Part shown: positions 7,080-13,010 of the stretch, piece by piece
Layout: every line of letters starts with the position of its first letter
Numbering within the stretch: position 1 is the first letter of the stretch
Position numbers and translations under genes: made by a program
From: an uncultured archaeon
Lineage (GTDB): Archaea > Nanobdellota > Nanobdellia > Pacearchaeales > GW2011-AR1
Length of the DNA stretch: 16,824 bases
Assembly: GCA_937982425.1 (NCBI GenBank)
Contig: CALJLT010000013.1
Span: forward strand, 1-16,824
Reading direction: 5' to 3'
The notes under the pieces: generated by a model
The model's database searches: none
What the model was told of the DNA's origin: nothing
What the model saw: only the letters and a program-made list of their open reading frames with translations

Positions 7080-7105
7080 ATTGTTGTTTTGAAAAGATTA
7101 GAAAT

Positions 7106-7114
7106 CTTTTTAAC
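7106..7114 (+). promoter_or_regulatory. Candidate BoxA of tRNA-Glu
   Basis: CTTTTTAAC is centred 28 nt upstream of the tRNA 5' end at 7138. Confidence 0.5.
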
Positions 7115-7137
7115 CGATAAAGGGGTTAGATATTTGT

Positions 7138-7284
7138 GCCCCGATAGTATAGAGGCCAAGTATACCACCCTCTCAAAAAACTGAAGAGGTGATCTCACCC
7201 TTGATGAAAGGGTTTAGGTCTAGCATCTCAATGCTACCTTTTTGGAGAACGGTGGTGACCCGAGTTCGAATCTCGGTCGGGGCG
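7138..7284 (+). tRNA. tRNA-Glu (anticodon CTC) interrupted by a 74-nt intron
   Basis: The exons are 7138-7175 and 7250-7284, giving a 73-nt mature tRNA. The acceptor GCCCCGA (7138-7144) pairs with TCGGGGC (7277-7283), with discriminator G. The D stem is GTAT/GTAT with G-T pairs. The anticodon stem CCACC (7165-7169)/GGTGG (7251-7255) holds a loop CTCTCAC once spliced, with CTC at 7172-7174. The T arm is CCGAG-TTCGAAT-CTCGG. The intron sits at the canonical archaeal 37/38 position; TCTC (7171-7174) pairs with GAGA (7245-7248) near the 3' splice site as the central helix of a relaxed bulge-helix-bulge. No CCA is encoded. The next gene's stop codon on the other strand lies 2 bp away. Confidence 0.93.
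7176..7249 (+). other. tRNA-Glu intron (archaeal BHB type)
   Basis: The 74-nt insert between nucleotides 37 and 38 contains two hairpins of its own: ACCCTT-GATGA-AAGGGT (7197-7213) and TAGCAT-CTCA-ATGCTA (7221-7236), the latter extended by AGG/CCT with a 2-nt bulge. The exact cut sites are inferred from the cloverleaf and the canonical 37/38 position. Confidence 0.85.
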
Positions 7285-7286
7285 TT

Positions 7287-7835
7287 TTAATTGATTTGAT
7301 TCTTCCCTGTTGATAGAGAATACCACCAAGGACTTTTATTCTCAAGAACTTCACCTGTATCTGAATCTAATTCAACATATACTTTTGCATTTGATTTAAA
7401 TAAGCCAAGAATTCTAACTTGCTTTTCTCCTTCAGCACGATATCTCACACTCATATTAGTTCCATTTCCAACTTCTTTTAAAGTTAGATTAAATCCATTC
7501 ATCATTAATCTTTGTCTTGCAGTTTCAGAAGCAACTTCTGGAAGAAGCTTTAATTCTTTTTGTTCACCATTTGACATGTTTACCCTTAATCTGTTGTTTT
7601 CTTGAACTTTTACTTTGTTTTCTTGACCTTTATTATTTTTAAAAGTGTATTCCTGCTTTTGATTTTGCACTCTCAATTGAGTTGCATTTTCTTGGCCTTG
7701 TTGATTAGAATTTGAATAGTTACTTTGAACTTGGCCTATTTGATTAGAATTTGTATTGTTGTTTGCTAAAGTCATTCCAGTCACCACCAAAAATAAGAAC
7801 AAGGATAAAAATAAAAGTGTGGTCTCTTTTTTCAT
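7287..7835 (-). CDS. Secreted Asn/Gln-rich protein, unknown function
   Basis: The 182-residue product begins with a Sec-type signal peptide: a basic MKKE start, a hydrophobic core LLFLSLFLFLVVTGM, and probable cleavage near TLA-NNN (about residue 24). A low-complexity Asn/Gln/Ser stretch (about 25-60) follows, then a folded part with charged beta strands that ends in VYVELDSDTGEVLENKSPWW. That strand-turn-strand with DxDTGEV resembles PepSY-like or other small extracellular beta modules, but the match is too weak to name. N-x-S/T sequons are present. A TATA-like box (7857-7864, minus strand) lies 25-26 nt upstream of the ATG. The 3' end abuts tRNA-Glu on the opposite strand. Confidence 0.75.
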   Translation of the reverse strand: MKKETTLLFLSLFLFLVVTGMTLANNNTNSNQIGQVQSNYSNSNQQGQENATQLRVQNQKQEYTFKNNKGQENKVKVQENNRLRVNMSNGEQKELKLLPEVASETARQRLMMNGFNLTLKEVGNGTNMSVRYRAEGEKQVRILGLFKSNAKVYVELDSDTGEVLENKSPWWYSLSTGKNQIN

Positions 7836-7856
7836 TAATTCTCAAGGATAAAGAGG

Positions 7857-7864
7857 TTTATATT
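7857..7864 (-). promoter_or_regulatory. Candidate BoxA of the secreted N/Q-rich protein gene
   Basis: AATATAAA on the minus strand is centred 25-26 nt before the ATG ending at 7835. Confidence 0.45.
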
Positions 7865-7932
7865 GCTTTCCATATTATTCTTAAATCTTTAATTTCTAAT
7901 TCCATCAAAATATATTTTTAACAACAATTATA

Positions 7933-7940
7933 TTTATATA
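7933..7940 (+). promoter_or_regulatory. Candidate BoxA of the LysM-like lipoprotein gene
   Basis: TTTATATA, a textbook archaeal TATA box, is centred 26 nt before the ATG at 7962 and only 17 nt before the ATG at 7953. It decides the start in favour of 7962. Confidence 0.6.
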
Positions 7941-7961
7941 CCCCTTAGAATTATGTTCATT

Positions 7962-8336
7962 ATGAAAACAATTTATGGTTTGGCTTTGGGAATCGGACTT
8001 GCAGTTTCTCCTGCGTTCTACGGTTGTTCTGGATGCAAAAAGAATTCTACTCCAGAAGCTCCAGCTAAAGAAATTGTAGCTCCAGTTAAGGAAGCAACTA
8101 TTCCTAAAAAAATGTATGTTGTTCAAAAAGGAGATTACCTTTCTAAGATTGCATTTAATAATGGTCACAGAGGAAAAGATTTGTACAAAAATGTTTTGCT
8201 AATCCAAAACTTGACTTGGGGACCTGGAGAAATATATAGAAGAGATACTCATAAAGTTGAAGATGGAGTTTTGGTTCCTGGAAAGGACGGACTTGCAGAT
8301 TTGATTTATCCTGGTGAAGAAATTAGATTACAATAG
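7962..8336 (+). CDS. LysM-like domain lipoprotein
   Basis: The 124-residue product appears exported and lipid-anchored. It has a basic start MKT, a hydrophobic segment (IYGLALGIGLAVSPAF), then YGCSGC, where the first Cys could be the lipidated residue. An Ala/Pro/Glu linker (about 30-48) leads into a LysM-type domain: YVVQKGDYLSKIAFNNG at about 52-68, then NVLLIQNL, and the closing DLIYPGEEIRL at about 114-123. LysM domains bind N-acetylglucosamine-containing glycans, usually peptidoglycan, which archaea of this kind lack. The ligand may therefore be a host or neighbour cell wall or a surface glycan. An in-frame ATG at 7953 would add three residues; the BoxA spacing favours 7962. Confidence 0.78.
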   Translation: MKTIYGLALGIGLAVSPAFYGCSGCKKNSTPEAPAKEIVAPVKEATIPKKMYVVQKGDYLSKIAFNNGHRGKDLYKNVLLIQNLTWGPGEIYRRDTHKVEDGVLVPGKDGLADLIYPGEEIRLQ

Positions 8337-8349
8337 TTCTTTTAATAAC

Positions 8350-8358
8350 CTTAATAAA
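8350..8358 (+). promoter_or_regulatory. Weak candidate BoxA of the P-type ATPase gene
   Basis: CTTAATAAA is centred 26 nt before the ATG at 8380. It is weaker than the other boxes, and read-through from the lipoprotein gene is possible. Confidence 0.3.
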
Positions 8359-8379
8359 TAATAAATTCTAATTTATTTT

Positions 8380-11019
8380 ATGGATTACAAAAAGGGGTTG
8401 ACAAATTCTGAGGCTAAAAAGTTATTTGAAAAACACGGACCTAATGAAATTAAGGATATTGGGAAAATTTCTTGGTTTAAAATTCTATTGAGACAAATTC
8501 ATGGGAATTTGATTATTTATCTTCTTCTTTTTGCCATGGCTGCTTCTTTTTTTGTTGGAAAATCTATTACTGGTTATACTATCTTAGCAATAATAATAAT
8601 AATTGTTTCTACCGGATTTATGCAAGAATTTAAAGCTGAAAAAGCAATAGAATCTCTAAAAAAATTAGTTATGCCTGTTTCAATTGTGATAAGAGAAGGT
8701 GTGGAAGTTGAAGTTAATTCAAACAATATTGTTCCTGGAGATATTATTATTTTAAGAACTGGGGAAAGAATTCCTGCTGATTGTGTGATCTTAAATCAAA
8801 AAGATTTGCTTGTGAATGAATCTATTCTAACTGGAGAATCAAGAGAAGTTAAAAAATCAGTTGTAAAAGATGAATTAAACCCTTTGGATGAAAATCTTCT
8901 TTTTGCTGGAACATTCATAATGAATGGAAAATGTATTGCTAAAGTTATTAATACAGGTATGAATACAAAATTTGGAAAAATTGCCAAAATGATTTCTTCA
9001 GCAGAAAAAGAATTACCTCTTCAAAAGAAAGTTAATAAAATTGCGAAATATATGGCAATGGTGGGAGTCTTCATGGCTGTGCTAACCGGCTTAGGTTTTT
9101 TATATTCGGTAGGTATCTCTAAAGATTTTTTAATTGAAGCACTCATTCTAATTATTGCAATATCAGTTTCTGCATTTCCTGAAGGTTTTCCAGTTGTTCT
9201 AACTGTTGCTTTATCTTCTGGTGCTTACAGGATGTCAAAACAAAATGCGGTTGTTAATAGAATGTCTATTATTGAAACGTTGGGAGAAACAACAGTGATT
9301 TGTTCAGATAAAACTGGAACTATAACTAAAGGAGAAATGACTGTAAGAAAAATATTTTTAGATGGAAGAAATTTAGAAGTTACCGGAGCGGGATATGAAG
9401 GTAATGGAAGTTTTTTAGAAGATGGAAAAGAGCTCAAATTAGAAAAAGAACCTATTCTTGAAGAACTTCTTAAAGTGGGGGTTATTTGTAATGATTCAAA
9501 AATTCAAAGAACTGGAGAAGATAAAATTTATTCAATTATAGGTTTGCCTACTGAAGCAGCCTTGCTTATTTTGGCTTCGAAGGCAGGAATTCACAAAGAA
9601 GATTTTTCTGCTGAGAGAAAAGAAGAATTAGTTTTTACTTCTGAAAGAAAAATGATGTCTGTTGTTTTAAAAAATAAAAAAGAGTATATTGTTTATTCCA
9701 AAGGAGCTTTAGAAATTTTATTAGATAAATGTAAATTTTTTAAAACTAGTAAAGGAATTTTTAGATTATTAGAAAAAGATAGAAAAAGAATATTAGAAGA
9801 ATTTTCTAAAATGAATTCAAATTCATTAAGAACTTTAGGATTAGCTTACAAACCACTTAAAACAGTTGAAAAAGACAACATAGAAAAAGAATTGATTTTT
9901 TTAGGTTTAGTTGGAATGGAAGATCCTCCTCGTGAAGAAGTTACAAAAGCAATTCAAGATTGTAAAAGGGCCGGAATTTCTGTAAAAATGATTACGGGGG
10001 ATAATAAAGAAACAGCTATATCTATTGCTAAACAAATTGGATTGGAAGAAGGAACAATAATTGAAGGGCATGAATTAGATTCTATGAGTGATGAAAAATT
10101 AATAAAAATTGTTAGGGGAGCTGTAGTTTTTGCCAGAGTTAGACCCGAACATAAATTAAGAATTGTTAAGGCTCTAAAGGAAAATGGAGAAATAGTTACT
10201 ATGACTGGAGATGGAGTAAATGATTCTCCTGCACTTAAAGAAGCTCACATTGGTGTTGCTATGGGAAAGAATGGTACAGATGTTTCAAGAAGTGTGGCTG
10301 ATTTGACTTTAAAGGATGATAATTTTGCAACAATAGTTTCCGCAATAAAAGAGGGTAGAACTATTTTTAATAACATTAGAAAATTTGCAACTTACCAGAT
10401 TTCTTGTAATTATGCTGAATTGTTAATTTTATTTGTGGGGGTTGCTCTTGCTCCGATTCTCGGTTGGCCTGTTCCCTTGCTCTTAGCTTTGCATATTCTT
10501 TTTATGAATATTGTGACAGATAATCTGCCCGCCATAACTTTGAGTTTGAATAAATCTTCTCCAGATATAATGGAAGAAAGACCGAGAAAAAATGCACAAA
10601 TATTTACTAAAAATCTATTTTATCTTCTTGCATTTAGCGGAACAGTTATGGCTTTATTGACTCTGGGCGTATTCTGGTTTACATTTAGTGTATTAGGTCA
10701 AAGTATTCCAGACGCAAGAACGACAACTCTTGTTACATTAATAATGGTAGAGATAGCAGGGGCATTTAATTTTAGAAGTTTTAGAAAAGGAGTTTTTAAT
10801 AGATCTCTTTTAACAAATAAATATCTTCTAATTGCTTCGGGAATTTCTATTCTAGCAACTATCCTTATAGTTTATTCTCCTCTTAACAAAGTTTTCGGAA
10901 CAGTTCCAATTCCATTAATAGATTGGATTTTCGCTTTAGTGTTTGCTCTCTTATTTATTGTCTTATTTGATATGTTAAAGAAAATAAATAATAAAAAGAA
11001 TTTTGTGCATTTTGACTAA
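8380..11019 (+). CDS. P-type cation-transporting ATPase, Ca2+-ATPase (P2A)-like
   Basis: This is an ATP-driven membrane cation pump. The 879-residue length and layout fit the SERCA/PMCA-like branch. It has an N-terminal cation-ATPase domain (LTNSEAKKLFEKHGPNEI), two TM helices (about 43-80), the actuator domain with TGES at 151-154, TM3-4 with PEGFP at 267-271, the phosphorylation site DKTGT with Asp310, the nucleotide-binding domain with KGA at 441-443, and the hinge motif TGDGVND at 609-615. Four to six C-terminal helices follow, with NIVTDNLPA at 710-718. The TM4 motif (PEGLP in classic Ca2+ pumps) and the TM6 N--TD motif supply Ca2+ ligands, so Ca2+ is the best guess; Leu is replaced by Phe here. 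No partner subunit gene is adjacent. Confidence 0.93.
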   Translation: MDYKKGLTNSEAKKLFEKHGPNEIKDIGKISWFKILLRQIHGNLIIYLLLFAMAASFFVGKSITGYTILAIIIIIVSTGFMQEFKAEKAIESLKKLVMPVSIVIREGVEVEVNSNNIVPGDIIILRTGERIPADCVILNQKDLLVNESILTGESREVKKSVVKDELNPLDENLLFAGTFIMNGKCIAKVINTGMNTKFGKIAKMISSAEKELPLQKKVNKIAKYMAMVGVFMAVLTGLGFLYSVGISKDFLIEALILIIAISVSAFPEGFPVVLTVALSSGAYRMSKQNAVVNRMSIIETLGETTVICSDKTGTITKGEMTVRKIFLDGRNLEVTGAGYEGNGSFLEDGKELKLEKEPILEELLKVGVICNDSKIQRTGEDKIYSIIGLPTEAALLILASKAGIHKEDFSAERKEELVFTSERKMMSVVLKNKKEYIVYSKGALEILLDKCKFFKTSKGIFRLLEKDRKRILEEFSKMNSNSLRTLGLAYKPLKTVEKDNIEKELIFLGLVGMEDPPREEVTKAIQDCKRAGISVKMITGDNKETAISIAKQIGLEEGTIIEGHELDSMSDEKLIKIVRGAVVFARVRPEHKLRIVKALKENGEIVTMTGDGVNDSPALKEAHIGVAMGKNGTDVSRSVADLTLKDDNFATIVSAIKEGRTIFNNIRKFATYQISCNYAELLILFVGVALAPILGWPVPLLLALHILFMNIVTDNLPAITLSLNKSSPDIMEERPRKNAQIFTKNLFYLLAFSGTVMALLTLGVFWFTFSVLGQSIPDARTTTLVTLIMVEIAGAFNFRSFRKGVFNRSLLTNKYLLIASGISILATILIVYSPLNKVFGTVPIPLIDWIFALVFALLFIVLFDMLKKINNKKNFVHFD

Positions 11020-11046
11020 TTTTAGATATTTTTTAAAACAATAATC

Positions 11047-11055
11047 CTTAAAAAG
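11047..11055 (+). promoter_or_regulatory. Candidate BoxA of the 185-aa unknown gene
   Basis: CTTAAAAAG is centred 26 nt before the ATG at 11077. Confidence 0.4.
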
Positions 11056-11076
11056 GGAGAGATATATTTTTTATTT

Positions 11077-11634
11077 ATGTCTTTAGATCGTGAGTTAAGA
11101 AAAAATGAAAAATATTTTAGAGATAGACCTGTCTTTAACTTATCTTTAAGTTTAGAAGAATTTAAGGGACCTTACAAAAATTTAATTGAATTTAGAGTTT
11201 ATGGTTCAAGAGTTCTTCAATTAAAAGCTCTTGAGGGGAATTTTCATGTTTTAGGTAATGGAGAAATCAGACCTGGATTTAAAGAAGGCTTGCATACTTA
11301 TGAAGGAAAATTTGATTTGGGACTTTCTTCTCACAGAATAATTTTGAATTCTGGGCTCGAAGGAGACATTAGAGAGTTAGAAATAATTCCGGGTAAAAAA
11401 TTTCCTTTTAAATTAGAAAAAGGATCTTCTTATCCTGTTTATACTTTAGGAGGGATTTATTCTAAAGCTAAGAAAAATACTTCAAAAGAAGAAAGGATAA
11501 GGGTTCTTTCAGCTTCCTTAGAAAGGTTAACTGGGTATGATTCTCATTCAGTAGTTAATAGTGAAAAAATAAGTGAAAATTCAAAATTAGAAATTTTAGA
11601 AAATAATTATAAGAGATTGATTTCAAATCAATGA
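11077..11634 (+). CDS. Unknown soluble 185-residue protein
   Basis: I recognise no family. The product has no signal peptide or membrane segment and is predicted cytoplasmic. A charged N-terminal helix (SLDRELRKNEKYFRDR) leads into a likely beta-rich core (about 18-130), with strands such as NLIEFRVYGSRVLQLKALE and LSSHRIILNSGLEG separated by glycine turns. The last 50 residues look helical and charged (KEERIRVLSASLERL). Its own BoxA lies 26 nt upstream of the ATG, and its stop codon directly abuts the stop of the convergent acdB gene with no gap. Base and codon use look like those of its neighbours, so it appears to be a resident gene. Confidence 0.65.
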   Translation: MSLDRELRKNEKYFRDRPVFNLSLSLEEFKGPYKNLIEFRVYGSRVLQLKALEGNFHVLGNGEIRPGFKEGLHTYEGKFDLGLSSHRIILNSGLEGDIRELEIIPGKKFPFKLEKGSSYPVYTLGGIYSKAKKNTSKEERIRVLSASLERLTGYDSHSVVNSEKISENSKLEILENNYKRLISNQ

Positions 11635-12240
11635 TTACATTAGAATTCTTGCATCTACAATAATTGCTTGATTTCCGTTTACCATAAGAGGATTTATGTC
11701 TAACTCTTTTATTTGAGGATGTTTTTCTATTAAATCTGAGACTTGCATTAGAAAAGATTCAATTGCTTCTCCTTCTTTTTTTAGAAGACCTTTAGTTGCT
11801 TTAACAGATTTTATTAAATGCTCCAATTCTTTTTTTTCTAAAGGAGGAACTCTAAAAGAAACATCTTTTTTTTCTTCTGTTTTTATTCCACCCGCTCCAA
11901 AAGCGATAACATGCCCAAAATCTTTTGTGTATTTTATTCCTACAAGAAATTCTTTTCCTTCAATTTTTCTTTGAATTAAAACCTCTGTGCATCCTTTTAT
12001 TTTTTTTAGTTCTAGAAAATTTTTTAAGGCTTCAGTGTAATTTTTTATATTTAATCTTATTCCATTGAGATAATTTTTGTGAACGATTTTTTTGCCCGAT
12101 ATTTTCATAACAAATGGGTAACTTATTTTTATTAATGCTTTACTCAATTCGGATTTTTTTGAAACTCTAACCCTTGGAACAACATTAAATCCATTTTTTT
12201 CAAGAAAATCTTCTGCTTTAATTTCGCTTAAATATTTCAT
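11635..12240 (-). CDS. acdB: Acetate-CoA ligase (ADP-forming) beta subunit, ATP-grasp domain
   Basis: ADP-forming acyl-CoA synthetase converts acyl-CoA, ADP and phosphate to acid, CoA and ATP. In archaea it makes ATP at the end of sugar or amino-acid fermentation. The 201-residue product is the separate beta (ATP-grasp) subunit. Key segments are SYPFVMKISGKKIVHK (about 40-55), the IQRKIEGKEFLVGIKYTKDFG strand pair, FGAGGIKTEEKKDVSFRV, HPQIKELDINPLMV and the terminal VDARI. It is slightly shorter than the usual 220-240 residues at the N-terminus. The alpha subunit that binds CoA is not in this window. A BoxA (12260-12270, minus strand) lies 25 nt upstream of the ATG. Other acyl-CoA specificities remain possible. 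Confidence 0.88.
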   Translation of the reverse strand: MKYLSEIKAEDFLEKNGFNVVPRVRVSKKSELSKALIKISYPFVMKISGKKIVHKNYLNGIRLNIKNYTEALKNFLELKKIKGCTEVLIQRKIEGKEFLVGIKYTKDFGHVIAFGAGGIKTEEKKDVSFRVPPLEKKELEHLIKSVKATKGLLKKEGEAIESFLMQVSDLIEKHPQIKELDINPLMVNGNQAIIVDARILM

Positions 12241-12259
12241 ATTAGTTAAACAAAAGGTA

Positions 12260-12270
12260 TTTATATAAAT
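12260..12270 (-). promoter_or_regulatory. Candidate BoxA of acdB
   Basis: ATTTATATAAA on the minus strand is centred 25 nt from the ATG ending at 12240. Confidence 0.55.
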
Positions 12271-12333
12271 TTGTCGGATTTTGTTTTTGAGGGAAGTTTA
12301 TTTTTCATTTTTGGGGGGGTCCAGATTTTTTGT

Positions 12334-12350
12334 TTCTTTTTTAGAAAAAA
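12334..12350 (-). terminator. T-run/A-run palindrome downstream of the toxin gene (copy A)
   Basis: CTTTTTT-AGA-AAAAAAG on the plus strand, or loop TCT on the minus strand, lies about 25 bp past the relE-type stop codon. It is followed on the minus strand by AAACAAAAAATCTGG and a C7 run. Two similar elements follow other minus-strand genes. Termination or 3'-end processing is an inference. Confidence 0.4.
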
Positions 12351-12373
12351 AGTTTTCAGAATTATTTTTTGTT

Positions 12374-12622
12374 TTAATTGTAAATGTTTTTTCGATTTCC
12401 TATTTTCACAACATTCAAAATTTTTATTGTTTTTTCAACATCCATTATAATACGATAATCTCCAACTCTTAATTTATATCCTTCCATATTTTCGAGATGT
12501 TTTAGATAACGAAAAGGTTCAATTTTACATTCTTGAAGTTTGTTCCAAATCCTCTCTTTATCTTTCTTTTCAAGCTTATTCAGAAAATTAATCGCTTTTT
12601 TATCAAATTTTAACTCATACAT
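12374..12622 (-). CDS. RelE/ParE-superfamily toxin
   Basis: RelE-type toxins are small ribosome-dependent mRNA interferases held inactive by a cognate antitoxin. The product is 82 residues (MYELKFDKKAINFLNKLEKK and onward). It has the family order: a first strand with Phe-Lys residues, two helices (DKKAINFLNKLEKKDKERIWNKL), then the beta sheet GYKLRVGDYRIIMDVEKTIKILNVVKIGNRKNIY with the characteristic R-x-GDYRIIM core. The frame stays open 18 codons further upstream inside the antitoxin gene. The ATG at 12620-12622 is chosen because it gives the family N-terminus and lies 4 bp after the antitoxin stop. It is co-transcribed with the antitoxin. Its first 12 codons also occur at the contig end (16770-16824). 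Confidence 0.9.
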   Translation of the reverse strand: MYELKFDKKAINFLNKLEKKDKERIWNKLQECKIEPFRYLKHLENMEGYKLRVGDYRIIMDVEKTIKILNVVKIGNRKNIYN

Positions 12623-12641
12623 CTTTTTACAAACCAAGAAT
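12587..12641. repeat. 55-bp exact direct repeat, internal copy
   Basis: This stretch covers the antitoxin 3' end and toxin 5' end and is identical to the last 55 bases of the window. Identity stops abruptly at 12586 (A) versus 16769 (G). Confidence 0.95.
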
Positions 12642-12863
12642 TTTCTTGGCTTCTGTTTCTGTATAGAACTCGCCACTTTTAATCCTTTCTCTTGCTTCCT
12701 TTATCTCAAGGATTGTTTTCTGACTTAGTTCTGGTTTTTTTTCACACATCTTCGCTAAATAGATAAGTTTCCTTACAAGCTCGTCGTAGCTCTCGCTCTT
12801 GTATTGTTTGAAAGTATCTAGCTGTTCCTTAGTTGCATTGTTTAACCTTATTGTTGTTTCCAT
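12627..12863 (-). CDS. Ribbon-helix-helix antitoxin of the RelE-type toxin
   Basis: The 78-residue product (METTIRLNNATKEQLDTFKQ and onward) has an N-terminal ribbon-helix-helix DNA-binding domain: the strand TTIRL, helix 1 KEQLDTFKQY, and helix 2 SYDELVRKLIYLAK. The C-terminal region (IKEARERIKSGEFYTETEAKKILGL) is the kind of helical tail that wraps a RelE-family toxin. The frame is open to a TTG at 12869; the ATG at 12861-12863 is chosen as it gives the normal RHH start. A 14-bp perfect palindrome directly upstream is the likely autoregulatory operator. The toxin gene follows after 4 bp. Confidence 0.87.
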   Translation of the reverse strand: METTIRLNNATKEQLDTFKQYKSESYDELVRKLIYLAKMCEKKPELSQKTILEIKEARERIKSGEFYTETEAKKILGL

Positions 12864-12879
12864 ATACAATTGTATACAA
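12863..12879 (-). promoter_or_regulatory. Palindromic operator of the toxin-antitoxin operon
   Basis: TATACAATTGTATA (12863-12876) is a perfect 14-bp palindrome touching the antitoxin ATG. It overlaps a second palindrome, TTGTATACAA (12870-12879). RHH antitoxins typically bind such short palindromes near their own start and repress the operon. A TATA-like ATTTAAATAA (12887-12896, minus strand) lies just upstream, so a bound repressor would cover the transcription start. Confidence 0.6.
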
Positions 12880-12973
12880 ATGTAGATTATTTAAATGTTT
12901 TGGTTTCTTTTAGGGTGGGGGGGATGGTTGTTTCCGACGACCAAATAATTAGAGAAAAAAGCCTGCCCTTTTT

Positions 12974-12996
12974 TTGTTTCTTTTTTTCTAAAAAAG
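12974..12996 (-). terminator. T-run/A-run palindrome downstream of the AlaRS-like gene (copy B)
   Basis: TTTCTTTTTT-TCT-AAAAAAGAAA is a perfect 10-bp stem with a 3-nt loop. It lies about 15 bp past the stop codon of the minus-strand gene ending at 13011. It is closely related to copies at 12334 and 16027. The spacer between here and the antitoxin also has a G-run (12914-12922) but no further gene. Confidence 0.45.
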
Positions 12997-13010
12997 AAAA
13001 TGAGGGGTTC

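Noticed and set aside
7181..7207. Box C/D guide RNA inside the tRNA-Glu intron (CTGA at 7181, TGATGA at 7202)
   Set aside because: The boxes are in the wrong linear order, have no C'/D' partners at normal spacing even in a circular intron, and TGATGA lies mostly in the loop of a stable hairpin.
12900..12960. G-quadruplex or regulatory G-run near the toxin-antitoxin promoter, and the G7 run near 12321
   Set aside because: The runs are single long G-tracts, not four spaced tracts, and are more simply low-complexity DNA or homopolymer noise.
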